Positions 46,799 to 59,840 of a stretch of DNA of 64,000 bases are shown piece by piece. The notes beneath the pieces were generated by a model, which saw nothing but the letters and a program-made list of their open reading frames with translations, made no database searches and was not told the DNA's origin. Origin of the DNA: Ehretia macrophylla (taxonomy: Eukaryota; Streptophyta; Magnoliopsida; Boraginales; Ehretiaceae); assembly GCA_037974665.1 (NCBI GenBank), contig CM075773.1, positions 48,810,080-48,874,079 on the forward strand, given 5' to 3'. How positions within the stretch are numbered: the first letter of the stretch is position 1; every line of letters starts with the position of its first letter. The position numbers and the translations under genes are program-made.

Positions 46799-49700
46799 AT
46801 GGGAAAGCAAGGACCTTGCTACCACTGTGGTGTTACAAGTGAGTTTTTATTGCTTAAATATAATTTTTGTTGTGATAAAGTTCGAATTTTTAAAGAGGAA
46901 ATTTGGTCTTTTTGACTTTTTTTTCCAATTTTTTAGTTGTTTTCAGATTCTTGAAATGGTTTTATATGCTTAGATTAGTTGTTCAATGATGGAAATAAAT
47001 ACCCAAATGCTTGTTTAATTCAAAGGAAAAAGATGACATGGATTAATGAACAACAATGAGCAATTTTTGCTGTTTCAAATCTTGCTTTATTTGTATTTCT
47101 TTTTTGTTTTGCTTAATTGCGTTCTTATGGAGCTATGAATCTGTAAATCTCAACTTTGGTTCTGTGTAGAGAAAATGGTTTTTTTTTTTTTTTCACTGGG
47201 AGTGTACTGAGCCTTTGACTCATTTGCTGCATATGTTTCTAATGAAAATTCAACCATTCTTGCATTAATAGCTGAGTAATTCAACACTCTATTTCCCAAT
47301 CTTGTTGTTGTTCCTACTATTAACTTCTTGTTGAGTAATTCGAACCCGAAACTTTGATTCCTTCCATTTTCCTGAGAACTTGTTCATTGGGAAATTAATC
47401 CTTGAAGTCAATTGTGTTTCAATTCCATTCTATTGAAAATTTGGTTGTGCTAGGTGAAATGCTAAAGTTTTTCGAATAGGGAGTGAGTAGAAGAGTTACT
47501 CTAAAGTATGGCTTGTTTTGTGCTAATGCTTCTTCTCAATCCTTTCCATAAAAATTGTTCCTGTCTAAACCATTTTCTCATCGTTTTCGATGGATGTTTT
47601 CTCATCGTTTTCGATGGATGTTTTTCTTCCTCAAGTACAACCCAATGTAGCTTTGATTCGTTATCATCCTATGACATAGTTCATATCATATTCGTGATCT
47701 TCCTTCATCCAAACTTCAACCCTCCACTTCACAAAGTGTATTCATATTTTGGAATGTATGTGACTTCCTTCCCTGATCGATGAAACCTTCTCTTTTATGC
47801 CATTGCGTATTCGTTCAACATTGACTTGTTTCCCTAGAATTCTGTTGGCATTAGGATGTATCTCTGCTCCTGATTTCCTTCATTGAGAGGTCTTCTATAT
47901 GAAACATAGCTAGGACATAAAAACTTCAGCTTAGCTAAGTGAAGTCTCAAGCAATTTACTTCACTTTGTCTACCCACTCCCTTGCTGCTACTGCTTAGAG
48001 TGGTTTTTTATGTTGAGAAGATCTTTTTTCTATTCATCAGACTTCAACGAGGATGGAGAGCAAGTGAAAACTTGTAGGAAGTATCGTTAAAAGAACTTAA
48101 ATGGGGCTAACTAGTGGTTTTTTATGTTGAGAATATCTTTTTTCTATTCATCAGACTTCAACGAGGCTGGAGAGCAAGTGAAAACTTGTAGGAAGTATCA
48201 TTAAGAGAACTTAAATGGAGCTAACATCAAACAGTTCATGATAGTTTATGAAAAATGGTTTTGAAGGAAGTATCCTAAGAGATTTTCCTCATTGCGAAGA
48301 TATTCAAGGACTGTTTAGTTCATTACTGCTTACTTACAAAACTCTAGTTCGTCTGAATAAGTTCATTGAGTGGTTTCATTCTTCTTCCCACTTGGCCCTT
48401 GGTCAAGACTTTCCTTCTCCAAGTGTAAAGGGCATGTAGTATTATAGCTAAATTGCACAATTAGTGCACACAATGTTGAGATTTCTGTCTTGCAATGTAC
48501 TTAAGGAAAAGCAACGAACAGAGTATGTTCTGAGTATGTTATATATCGCTTGATAAGTTAGGAGAACAAGAGATTTCTTTACCTTTAGAGATAATGCTGG
48601 GGAATATTGATCATTGTCAGAAGCATTTGAGTGAACTATATCAGTACTTCATAGTTCTGTCATTTCATAAATTGATATGACCAAGTTTTTAAAATTTTTA
48701 CTTCCCACTTTTTATTACTCTTTCGGTATCCAATGCACAAAAATTTTTCTGCCTCTTAATATGGTTACTCTTTTTCCATGTTTGTCTGACATTATAAGCT
48801 TCCAATCCACTCACTTGTTTCCTGCAATTCACCAGTCTAAAATGATAAATTTGTGTTTCAGGTACCCCTCTCTGGCGAAATGGGCCTCCAGAGAAGCCTG
48901 TACTGTGCAATGCATGTGGATCCCGTTGGAGAACTAAAGGAACACTGGCAAACTATACTCCCCTACATGCTAGGGCAGAACCTGATAATCTTGAAGATCA
49001 TAGGTTTTCTAGGATGAAGAACATATCAATCAAGAACAAAGATGCAAATGTTTTCAAAAGAAAGCAAAATTATGATGTTACAGATGTCAGAGGGGGTTTT
49101 CCTGAATATAACCAGGGTTCAAGTAAAATCTTGGACGAAGATACAAGTAATAGGTCAAGTTCTGGATCTGCTGTGTCTAATTCAGAGAGCTATGCACAGT
49201 TTAATAGTGCTGATGCAAGTGATTTGACAGGTTGGTTAAATGTCTAGTTACGAATCATCTTTGCTCCATCAGTTTCTGATCCTGATATTTTCGCATTTCT
49301 GAGAGAGATTGTTATGATGGACCATGGTGTGAATTATACAAAGACGAATGCATATTCGCTGTGAACACCAACAGTATCTGTCTTGATTTTGAGACTTTCC
49401 TGATTCCTACTTCACTCTTTCTTATTCAACGTCTTAGTTTAGATTGGACCAAGATGTTGGCAATGAGGTGCATAGTCTAGTGAAATAGAGGCATTCTCTT
49501 TTGAGACCAAATTAGTTGAAACACAGTCTTCATCATCAACTCTTTCGTTTAAGTTCAGGGGTAACTTCAAAAGTTTCATGTCCAAGCTTGCTGCATACTC
49601 TTTATCAATCTCTCCATTGTTTGTGCTTAGCCAAAAAAAAAAATCTCTCCATTGTTTGCATGTCTCTGCCATCAACTACTTTTAGTTCCTTATCCATTGA

Positions 49701-52700
49701 TAATATCATTTTGTATTATTTTTTCCATTTTGGCTTAGTTTGTGTTACAATGCTATTTTTGATACCTTGCAATTCTCTGATCGTCTCTCTATTTACTCTT
49801 CAAAGTGTTTGCTCATTTATTATTTCAGGTCCAGCTCAATCCACTGTATGGGATACAACGGTGCCTTCTAGGAAGAGGACTTGTGTTTCACGCCCTAAGC
49901 CATCTCCAGTCGAGAAGCTCACCAAAGATCTCTATACTATCTTACATGAACAACAATCTTCATACCTATCTGGATCTTCTGAAGAAGATTTGCTTCTTGA
50001 GAGTGACAAGCCTATGGTGTCAGTTGAGATAGGACATGGCAGTGTGCTCATTCGGCATCCAAGCTCAATAGCTCGAGATGAAGAATCAGAAGCTAGCTCC
50101 CTTTCAGTTGATAACAAGCAACTCCCTGCGAATGAGGCTTATTCACGTTTGACTACCCTTCCTGTACATAATGCTAACAAGGGTGTCAATTTTCCAAATA
50201 TAAGAACTGAGACAATGAAGAAGCCTATGGGTCTAGAATTGGACCAAGAACAGATGAAGAGGTACTTCCTCTACTGATTCTGTAGAGAAACAAATTTAAT
50301 CAAAGAATATTTGTGTTACGCAGAAGTGGATGAACACGGGTTGTTGTATACTCTTCTCATGATTTAGAGGCGGTGAAACTACAACAGAAAGGCAGCATTT
50401 GGTTCCCAACAGTGCTCGTGAAGATGAATTAGAATATTTTACGTAATTTTCCAGGATATATGATGAATTGCTTCACCGCAAGTCCTATTTTCCTCCGCTG
50501 CTTCAGCGTAATACCTGAATTTTCCACTTTACCTTGCATGACTTGATAAATAGTCTTGCAGAAATCTATACCTCAATGGCTCACCTTGAAATACTAAAAG
50601 TATATGGTTCACAAAGAAACTTGAACACTTGAACTTATTGATTTGTTTGTTATCATAATTATCTATCTAATTGCTTTCCTTGTAATGTCAGGGACAAGGA
50701 TCAGCTTGAAAAATTACAGATTCTGGGACATCATAGTTCACCACTATGTTACATAGACCTGAAAGTAAGCTTTGTGCACTTGACCTCCATTCTTTCTTTG
50801 ATCGATTTTTCTCTTCTAATCTTTTGATATATATGCTTAAAGAGAGGTAAGCTCGTGATGATGATGTTCTTCGTACATTATTGTCAATACCACCAGAACA
50901 AAATTCTCCACATCTTTGTATTTTCCTCGCTATTCCGCCATCTCTCTTTGGACATGTCATCTTTTAACTTTAAGTGAACTTCTATATTTTATATTGTTAT
51001 TTCACTAACATCTTAATGTGCAAATTTGATGCCTTGGGAAACTTCATAAGATTTTATGCCAACCCATGCTTTTTATTCCTTTTGCTTGGTATACTTTGCA
51101 TTGCGAAATCTTTTGATTATCGTTGTTTTGAATTTAACCTAAACTCCATATTTGAGGTCATGGAAGTATATTCTCTGCATTTTACTTCATATAACCATCG
51201 ACAATACTTCAATGCAGGACATTCTTAATGTCGACAAGTTTGTCAGTCAGTTGACAAGCGAGGAGCAACAGCAACTGCTGAAGTATTTACCTTCCACAGA
51301 TAATGATGCACCTCCAGATAGGTTTATCTTCTTTTCCTTCTTATTCTTTTACGGATTAACTAGTAGCTAATCAATGATAATACATCACTCACCAATCGAC
51401 TGTTCAACAAGTGATGTGGAGGAGGACAACAATGAGAAGCTTATCTAGATTTAAATTTGTTTGATCAATATTCGTATCCGTTATCCTCAATGTTATCTCT
51501 AAATAAAGATAGTTAGCTACCCTGACATTTTCTTGGGGTGCTTCCTTGTCATATAGAAGTGTAAACATTAGAAACTTCGATAGGCCAATGCAGTTCACAA
51601 CACTGATAACCTTCTTTTATGTGTACAGTTTGAAAAGCATGTTCGAGAGCTCTACATTCAAGGAGAACGCATCTTCTTTCCAGAAACTTCTTGCAGAAGG
51701 TGTTTTTGATAACACTTTGTCAGGGGTGAAAATAGAAGACTGTAGAACCTTGAAGAGACTTGTTTTATGCAATCTAACGAAATCAAAATGGGTGGAAAAG
51801 TATATTCAACTCAAGGTTTGGATATACAACATGAAAGTGAATTTTTGTCATGAAATATATCTCGTCTTTTAGTTGAAACTGCATTGCTCTAATGCAAATC
51901 CAATGCTGGCTAGGACGTAAAATGTAAAGTTAGTAGCAATGCATCGGAAGTTGCAGGAGTCAATGCTATCACAACTGGGCATTCAGTGAATGTAAAGAAA
52001 TCACGAGATGGACAGTATCCAAAGTTTTCAGGTTAGCCTTTTCTTTCTTTCCTTCGAGATTAGCAAATAATTATTGAATTCATTACAAAATCTTTTTATC
52101 TCTGTTCATTATAGTCTAAATGTAATAGAAGTCTGAAAAGGAAAAACAAAGGGTCTTCGTCAAGCTCATTGAATTTCTATAACGTACATAGCATTGCTGG
52201 TTTTCTAGGACACTGAAGGTTTTACTCTCACCTTTCTGTTTGTCTTAAAATAAACTCCTGCTTCTTGAAAATGTAGTATTATTCTTGAGTGTGGTGCTCG
52301 GCTCGAAAAAATTGACACTTACCGGTTGAAGGTAATATAGCAGTATCTAAACAAAGGTGCTCTTTTTGTACCTTTTTTTGTTTGGCTGAGGTCTCTTTTC
52401 CATCTTTAGTTATTAGTACGTAAGCTTTCATTTGGATGCACTAGTTACTGCTCAAAGAAGTCCACAAGCACTATGACTCGAGAGAAACATATTTCTTTCA
52501 AATTACATCGCCTAATTTGGTGACAAATATCATGATACGAGAGAAACGTGTATCTTTCAAAGTTTAACAAAGGAAAGATCCTCATAGTCCTTGCATCCTC
52601 TTGAAATCACATTGTATACCATGGCATATTTATACGAAGCTCAACTACATTGAATAGGGAACATAAGTATGTCAAGTCAGTATATAATGACTGACATTAT

Positions 52701-53100
52701 GGTATATGTGCCTACTACATATATTCTTAAATTGTAATAGTTCTCCTAAAATTACATTATGCAAATCACCTCTAAGAAACTTGTTGCTACAGGGGCAAAA
52801 ACTGTTGTGAAGAGCCCCAAAAGGGTGATCATGAAAGCTGGCTGTGAACACAAGGAACTTATAGACAATGATGGCTCTTTCTACAGTCCAAAAAGCCTGT
52901 TTGCCTTGCCTCCTGATAATAGTTCCCTCTTGTTGGACTCTCTTCAATTTGCGGAGGAAAGTTCTGATCAGGATTTGCTGCTGGATGTTCCATCCAACGG
53001 CTTCTTCCCACAGGCAGAACTACTCCTCCCATCTTCCAGTTTTGGCGCCCAAGCAAGTACTAGTAGTAGTTCAGTGTATCCACATCTTTTTCGGCCCTGA
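46799..53100 (+). CDS. GATA26: GATA-type zinc-finger transcription factor, GATA26/27 group
   Basis: Eight exons join in frame: 46799-46838, 48862-49230, 49829-50261, 50692-50764, 51218-51321, 51629-51815, 51914-52031 and 52793-53100, giving 543 residues. One GATA finger of the CX2CX18CX2C type sits at the extreme N-terminus (Cys7, Cys10, Cys29, Cys32) and is split by intron 1 after the CGVT segment. A middle region is rich in Ser and Asp/Glu. Residues 306-400 ([38 protein letters not shown]) resemble the ASXH/DEUBAD domain of Asx proteins. An N-terminal GATA finger plus ASXH is the plan of Arabidopsis GATA26 and GATA27. The protein should bind (A/T)GATA(A/G) sites in the nucleus; the ASXH part suggests contacts with chromatin deubiquitinase machinery. 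Which of the two paralogues it matches is not decided. Confidence 0.92.
47571..47622 (+). repeat. 22-bp tandem duplication in GATA intron 1
   Basis: Two exact copies of a unit containing CTCATCGTTTTCGATGGATG lie side by side. Confidence 0.85.
47999..48226 (+). repeat. 114-bp tandem duplication in GATA intron 1
   Basis: Units start at about 47999 and 48113. Both contain TTCATCAGACTTCAACGAGG and AAAACTTGTAGGAAGTATC. They differ at only a few positions, so the duplication is recent. Confidence 0.9.
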
Positions 53101-54672
53101 CAACCGTCAACCCCTCCGTTAGAAGTAGCTTTGAGTTTTGTACTTCATATATTGTATGCCAAACATATAGAAAGCCTGCATAATGAGGTCTGATGGTTGC
53201 CTTCTTCTTTTCCCTTTCTCTGCTTGACCTATATTGAGCTTGGAAATCTTAAGGGATGGATGAAGTTGTGTTTTTGTATAGGTTGGCTAAAGGTTGTAAT
53301 ATTACATAGTTCAAAATGCTGAGGCAGCAGCAAAAGTTTCAGATATTTTGTCTGCAGATGGTTTTTAAGTTAAATATGAGACGCTTAGCGATATCACGAG
53401 TTTTAAAGCTTTTGCTATTTTGCATGATAAATGTTTAGATGTTCAAATCCATTCCTTCTTTTTTCAAGCTAAGTGTTCTGTGTTTATATGCTTGTGAGGT
53501 GAAAAGCTTTTCTTGGCAATTGCAGTTCTTTGAAAATTATTGGTAATCTTCAGCTTCCTAAAGGAGATAGCTGACTAGTCATTCTCAGCTTTTAAATCTT
53601 GTCTAGAACATATAAAAAACTAAATAATGCGTACTATTTCTCTGCTATCATGCAATTAAGAATGTGCTGAAGATATCGGTGCAATCTAATCCATTATTAG
53701 AGAGCAATTGCGTTTCCGATGCATCATTCCTTTTTTGAACGAGTTTGCCTCGATTTGACACCGCTCGCATACTTCTCCGGCAGATCCTGTTGTTCCTGTT
53801 TATCTTGGATTCACAGACTACTTCTGAATTTATGTAATCTTCATGGTGAACTTTTCGATATATTTTGATCTAACTAGGATCAGTATAATATCTAATTGAT
53901 AAAATGTCTAAATGATTACCCTAGTATGATTACCATACTAAGGGATAGAGAGTGCGGAACGGGCTTTACAAGCATAAAACAATTTTTACTTATACATTCC
54001 ATGGCAAAAAATAGAAGACAATTTTGTCGTCGATCTTAACCCCAAGTCCATTTTCGCTCCCAATCATCTCCAAACTATCATGATTTCCGAACAAGACAAT
54101 TGATTATGAAGGTGACAAGTAACATATGCTACCTAAATGATTCTTATGTTTCTCAAAACTAATCGACTTTCTATTCCTTTGGCCATCTAGTAGATAAAGG
54201 TTCCACCTATTGGATAAGATGGCCTTCACTAAAAGAATCTCATTCTATATTATCCAAGAAAAAAAACAGTGTAGTATTTCAAGCTTAACTATGCATGAAT
54301 CAAGATCAATATCAAAAAAGTGTAGATGATGAACAAACTGATCTTGCCATTCACAAAAATTTAGTAGGTTGATACTTTACACAGAACTTCCATAGGTATA
54401 TATTGGTCCAAACAAGTGATCATGCAAGTCATCAAAAAGACCAGCTGTACCGTTGTAATGTTACGAGGAAATTTCCTACAGGAATTGTCTCTTGAACAAC
54501 TACCTTGCAAACTATATACACTATAGCAGCTTATCTACACCAAGGTTATACACAATAGCAGCTTATCTACACCAAGGTGCTTTTCAACTGAGCGCAGCAT
54601 TTCAATTAGAAGCATCACAATGTTATCAGAAAACCACTACAACCACCATTACACCATGCCGTGAAGTAATCA
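53101..54672. other. convergent spacer between the GATA gene and the minus-strand gene
   Basis: It should hold the 3' untranslated regions of both genes. A 32-bp tandem duplication lies near 54516-54577 (AGCAGCTTATCTACACCAAG twice). No other feature is recognised. Confidence 0.6.
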
Positions 54673-56214
54673 TCAATCAAGGCCCTCGGGCGGCCACCAC
54701 CTTGGCCGAGGGAAAACCATACCCCGCTTTTTAGCTGTCTCCAAAAAGTCGTGTTCAGAACCATCATCAGTCTCCCCTAGCACCAACTTCAGTGAATCCA
54801 AGAAATCCATAAATGACCCACTCTTCATCTTCTCATTCCCACCCTCCCCGTCCTTTAGCACGGCCTTTCCTTGCCCCATCTTTGACAATGGCAGTTCTGA
54901 CTTCCCTGAGACACCTCTCTTCTTCCCCCTCCGCTCCATGCCATCACCGGAACCAACATACTTAAACTTCTCAATGACCTCTAAAGCCTTCCTCAAAGCC
55001 CTCTGACTACTGTTTCCCAAATTTTCAGCTTCACAACTCACACCATCACCATTCCCGCTTCTGTTTGAGTTATCTTTTCTAAGCTCACCAACTTCCTCGC
55101 CATTTCTCCGCAATCTCTTAGCTCTAATCCCATCACTTCCTTGGCCATTTTCACAGAAATTTCTCCCTTCCCTAGTCCTACCACCTTCCTCACCATTTTC
55201 GCGCAAATTTTCAGACTTCATACGTAAGTTTTCAGCTTCACCTTCCTCACCAACTTGGAACAATTTCTCACCTATACTAGCCCCTGCACGATCTTCTCCA
55301 TTTCCACGCAAATTTACGCCTTTACTAACCCTACCAGCCTTCATTGATTCTTCCACATTAATAACTACTCTCTGTTCATCAACCCCTAACTCTCCATCAC
55401 ATTCTTCAGAATCCAAATGAATAATTTCGGTATCCAAATTCTCCGCACGCTGCGTCTCGTCAGAACACACAGTATCCATCCCTAATCCCAAATTTGCCTC
55501 ACAGACCCTAATTTTCTTCAAAACATTTTTGCAAAATTCACCGTCCAAAACCCTATTTTTCTCCGATTCACCCTCGAGAACCTCCAATTTATGATCCCTT
55601 ACCACACAATCGCGACACTCACCATTTAAATTTCGATTCGATGGTGACTCCAAAAACCCTAGATTTTCTTCTTTATCCCCAAAATCAACAACAGCTCTCT
55701 CCACCTTTAGATCATCATCTCCGCCGCGCACGGTGCTTGCTGGTGGCGTAGGTGGTTGCTTTCCCTTTACATTACCATCAAGTCCCTCCAATTTTTTATC
55801 CAATTGAAGCCCTAGCTTTCCTTCTCCATCCCCCATATCAACAGCGCTCTTCACTGTTTTGCCATCAATATCTCCGCCGCACACGGTGGTTCCAGGAGGC
55901 GGAGGTGGCTGTTTTGGGTCGTCGGAATCGGAGGCAAGGGAGAGAGAATGCTCAGGTGGGGTGTGATACTTATCATCCTCTTCTGGAGGGGTATTTCGGT
56001 CAATTGAGTCACCGCTGTCTGGCGGCGAGACCATCATCACTTCGGTGGGCTCCGATGACGTCCAACTCTGCAACGATGACGTCAGCCAGTTCGGATCCGG
56101 GTCCGAATACTTCTCGGATTGTCTAGCGAAAGGGCACTTTCGTAGTTTCTTCTCCTGCGATGCCGTCGGCACGCAGAGCTTTATCAGTGAGCCGAACGGG
56201 TCCTCTGCGTCCAT
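54673..56214 (-). CDS. intronless gene for a 513-residue hydrophilic protein, unknown
   Basis: The reading frame starts MDAEDPFGSLIKLCVPTASQ and ends at a natural stop after PRPRWWPPEGLD. Charged, low-complexity sequence fills the middle. Two related segments near residues 100-155 and 155-205 (PPPPPGTTVCGGD and PPTPPASTVRGGD, each followed by a V-D-x-GD-x-E stretch) look like an internal duplication, and a short RENGEE-type motif recurs near residues 305-385. The N-terminal 60 residues and the C-terminal 50 (FMDFLDSLKLVLGE, then the W/P-rich end) are the ordered-looking parts. I see no signal peptide, membrane helix or known domain. Its length and lack of stops make it a real gene; its function is unknown. 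Confidence 0.75.
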   Translation of the reverse strand: MDAEDPFGSLIKLCVPTASQEKKLRKCPFARQSEKYSDPDPNWLTSSLQSWTSSEPTEVMMVSPPDSGDSIDRNTPPEEDDKYHTPPEHSLSLASDSDDPKQPPPPPGTTVCGGDIDGKTVKSAVDMGDGEGKLGLQLDKKLEGLDGNVKGKQPPTPPASTVRGGDDDLKVERAVVDFGDKEENLGFLESPSNRNLNGECRDCVVRDHKLEVLEGESEKNRVLDGEFCKNVLKKIRVCEANLGLGMDTVCSDETQRAENLDTEIIHLDSEECDGELGVDEQRVVINVEESMKAGRVSKGVNLRGNGEDRAGASIGEKLFQVGEEGEAENLRMKSENLRENGEEGGRTREGRNFCENGQGSDGIRAKRLRRNGEEVGELRKDNSNRSGNGDGVSCEAENLGNSSQRALRKALEVIEKFKYVGSGDGMERRGKKRGVSGKSELPLSKMGQGKAVLKDGEGGNEKMKSGSFMDFLDSLKLVLGETDDGSEHDFLETAKKRGMVFPRPRWWPPEGLD

Positions 56215-57179
56215 TTCCTGCTAGTGCGCGTGTGAGTGTGTGTGTGTGTGTGTGTTTTTGAGGGTTTTAGATATGTACATATTTATTTTACCTACATCTG
56301 AGTATATATGTATACATATATATATAATATTTATATATCTTTCATATATCTATATATATAATATTTATATATTTTCTATTTATTTTTGGAGGCCTAATGA
56401 ATTGCCGCGTTTTTTTAATTGTTCATAAAATGCGGTGGCGTTCCCGCTCTTTTCCGAAACGGTTGCTATGTCGCCTTGATGAAACGACGACGTTGCAGCT
56501 CCGCATATGCCTTTTTGTTTCTGTTTTTTCTTTCTTTTATTTTTTGCCTACAAGTTAAGAAAATTTGTTGGCATATATGGAAAAATTGTTAAAACATATT
56601 CTTTAGATATGAGGATCTAAATGATCCAACTAGATCTAGGAGTATAACATAAAGTGAAATATATCATTTTTTTTTTGTAGAAGGAGAATAGTTTAAACTA
56701 GTCTTTTTCTTTAGATATTAACGGTTAAAAAGATACCTAGTTGAATAAATTTGAGTTATTTGGTATTAACTTTTTTTTTTGCCATATATTTGGTATTAAC
56801 TTGATGGGTGAGAATTAAGGAGATACAAGCATATACTCTATTATATCAACCGAATAAATATGACTATATTAACCAACACTTATGTTGTTGTATAAACCAT
56901 TTAGTTGGCAATTATTATGTAAATATGACTATATTAACCAACGCTTATGTTGTATAAACCATTTAGGTGGCAATTATTATGTTAAAATGAGTTAGAAATA
57001 TAATGACATTTTTAGTCCAATTTTTATGCTTAGTATGAGGTAATGAGTTCGAGAATCCCGTTCCCTAAGTTATCGATTCCTTAAGTAATCAAATCCCCTA
57101 AATATGGGATTACCAAATACTCGTGTTTAAAGAACTAATTAGTTTATTTTTATATTTTTGGGAATGAACTCATTTGGCA
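56215..57179. other. upstream region of the minus-strand gene and spacer
   Basis: A TG microsatellite (56232-56254) and TATATA-rich sequence lie directly upstream of the minus-strand start codon. A roughly 64-bp tandem duplication occurs at 56857-56981 (ATATGACTATATTAACCAAC twice). No other gene is seen. Confidence 0.6.
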
Positions 57180-57790
57180 AAATGACCAAAATGTCATTTC
57201 AAAACATAACATATTAAAAAATTAGCTCTTTATATACAAGTTATTGTTTGAAGAATAAAGAATAGACATAATCATAATAGTCAAAATATAATAATAACAA
57301 TAGTAAAAATTATAATATTAATCATAAATAATATTAATAAATAATAATTTTAGTAAATAATAAATATATTATATACATGTTACATAATCATTTGCCAAAA
57401 AACCAAAATGACTTTTGAAATATAACATATTACAAAACTAACCCTTTCTATAAATGTTATCATCTTAAGAATAAAAATAAATATAACAATAATAATAATA
57501 TTGGTAATAATAATGATAATAATCATACATAATATCAATAATAAATAATAGTAACCATAATCTTAATATATAATAAACATAAAATATACCTGCTACAAAA
57601 CGCAATTCTCTAGTGACCAAAATATCCTTTCAAACTTATTAAAAAAGTATCCCTTTATATACATCTTATTGTTTCAAAAATAAAAATACACATAGTAAAA
57701 ATAATAATAACAATCATATTAATAACAATGGTTATAAATAATAATAATCTTAATAAATAATAAAACATATTAAAAATATATAATAACAAA
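57180..57790 (+). repeat. three diverged tandem units of about 217 bp
   Basis: Units begin near 57180, 57397 and 57614, each with an ACCAAAATG/AT-C-TTT block, then ACATATTA or a similar motif, a CTTTATATA-like motif and a long ATAATAATAA-rich tail. The region is very AT-rich. Confidence 0.65.
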
Positions 57791-57950
57791 AGGACGATAT
57801 TGCCATTTATACGAGTCTTTAACAATACTATTCTAGTATACCAATTACCAAATATGGGTTTTGAATATATTATGGTATACTGACTACCAAATATGGATTT
57901 TGAGTCAATATATTTATTCTTATATTCATTCCTAGAATATACTAACATAG

Positions 57951-58679
57951 TGTTTGGAAGTACTTGAAGTGTAGAATTCATTTGATTTATAAATAAATTT
58001 CACGATAATTTGTATTTACAAATGAATTCCCTTATTTGAAATTATAAAACAGTATTAAGTCAATTCTATTATTTGTAAATACAAATTGTGTTTGAAATAC
58101 ATGTGGAATTAGAAATCATACTTCTATTTTACTTAAATGCCATTTTTTATTATTTTGAAATTAAGCTTGTCATAGTTTACCATCTCATCTCATTATTGAT
58201 TATTGCTATTATCATAAAATCGTCCAAAAAAAGAAAAAAAACAACAAATAATTTTTTTCCATAAAATTAAACAATACAAAATAATCATAATTTCAACCAT
58301 CAGTTCAAAATTATAAAATAAACTTACATTCCACGTGACAAAATAACTTTAAATTCAACTATACATTTAATATAAAAAAATAATCTTAAGAGAAAGGGTG
58401 AGAGAGACGTTGGTTTTTTTTCTTTTTGTTGAAACATAAATAAAGAGAGAGGCAATAATTTTTTTTTAAATCTTTGTACTTTAGCCAAAATCCATCTCTT
58501 AAACCTAAGACAATTTTGTCCTTAGAAGATGAACAATAGATTTGAAAAATATGGATTTGTAAAATGAATTCCACAAATGTTGGATTTCTATTTTCTTAAA
58601 AGGATGCTTCCAAACACAAAAAATTGGATTTGTAAATGATTTTTCACAAAATTTTATAGAATTCATTTGTTTCAAACAG
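57951..58679 (+). repeat. dispersed repeat family, copy C (729 bp)
   Basis: The left end TGTTTGGAAG and reversed right end TGTTTGAAAC are imperfect inverted termini. The left part shares CCCTTATTTGAAATT and AGTATTAAGTCAATT with copy B. The right part shares GATGCTTCCAAACA-like sequence and ATAGAATTCATTTGTTT. The interior differs from copies A and B. Confidence 0.6.
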
Positions 58680-58835
58680 TCTATAAGTATATCATACACT
58701 GTTCGAGGCTCATTCCGCTTTAGTGTATTTTATTTCTTAACTTATTCTAATTCTATCTAAATTAATTTCAGAAAACAAATCACCACTTTGATTGCCATCT
58801 ATAAACAATGGTTAATTGCAATTGTTCCATTGAAC

Positions 58836-59840
58836 TTTTTTTTTTTGTTAAGCAAGCAAGTGACTCCTTCATTAAATTCAAAAAAAAAAAATTGTACAAC
58901 AAAAAGCTCAACTAACGTAGGATCCCTTCATCGAGGTTTCATGCAATACAAATAGATCTGTTGAGCATACTATCACAAAAGGTGTATTGTTTACATTTAA
59001 GTGACATTTGTAACGTATTCCTAATACAAACAAAAATATAGTCTTCAGTTTGGGCTATGTGTTAGTGAACATTCGTTGGTTCCTTTCCACCCAAATGGAA
59101 TAGACTGTTGCGCCGAGGACGAGCTTGAAGATATGGAGCTGAAGAGAATTGAAGGCTGTAACATTCATAGTCCATGATAAAATATCATTCCAACTAGTAG
59201 TCCGAGTGACAATTTTTGTGCAACTCAAACATCGTTTCCAAATTCTTTTGGAGAAGCTGCATTCAAAGAACAAGTGGCCGCGTATTTCAATTTGCATGTA
59301 GCAGAAAGTATAAGTAGGTGACACATTAGCACCTCAAGTAATTAACCTGTTTTTAGTATAGTGGCGATCAAGAAAAGCAAGTCAAAGGCAGAATACGTGC
59401 TTTGGAACTCTTCCTTTGAACCAAACAAGCTTCCACCAATCCACTTTACTGGCTCTACTTCGAATTGCTTCATAGGTTGAGCTAGTTGATAATCTTTTTC
59501 TTGGATCAGGAGTCCACACAACACAATCCCCAACATGGCTTCTCGGATGGGTATCACCTAAATTGGTAGCAATATCCCCAAAGATTGGCTGATCAGGCCA
59601 GTTTCAAGTCCCCTCAACAATGAAATCACTAACTTTAATGCTCATGTCAAGATCAGGAACTCGAACAATTCTATCATTAAAAAAGTTTTTGAGAACCCCC
59701 AAAGGATGCCACCAATCAGTCTAGAAAAATGTAACATCTCCGTTACCAATCCTTTGAAAAAAGAAAGGCTGAGCAATGTCCCTTATTTTTAGGATTTTGC
59801 GCCAGGCCCAAGGAGCATCATTTGGGATTTTGAATTTTTA
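58836..59840 (-). mobile_element. LINE 3' fragment with reverse-transcriptase zinc-binding (zf-RVT) region
   Basis: Read on the minus strand, the sequence encodes plant LINE motifs: APWAWRKILKIRDIAQPF, then RIGNGDVTFF, KVDWWKLVWFKGRVPKH, and GHLFFECSFSKRIWKRCLSC, followed by NSLQLHIFKLVLGATVYSIW. The order matches the region after reverse transcriptase in L1-type plant LINEs. Several stops and frame changes break it, so it is inactive. A plus-strand T run at 58836-58846 marks the poly-A tail. The 5' side is interrupted by a MITE at 59841. Confidence 0.8.

Noticed and set aside
48677-48937. Short gene before GATA exon 2
   Set aside because: The frame runs from intron 1 into exon 2 in the wrong phase; the zinc finger is restored only by the 46838-48862 splice.
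58836-58846. Plus-strand promoter T-run or terminator
   Set aside because: It is better explained as the poly-A tail of the minus-strand LINE.
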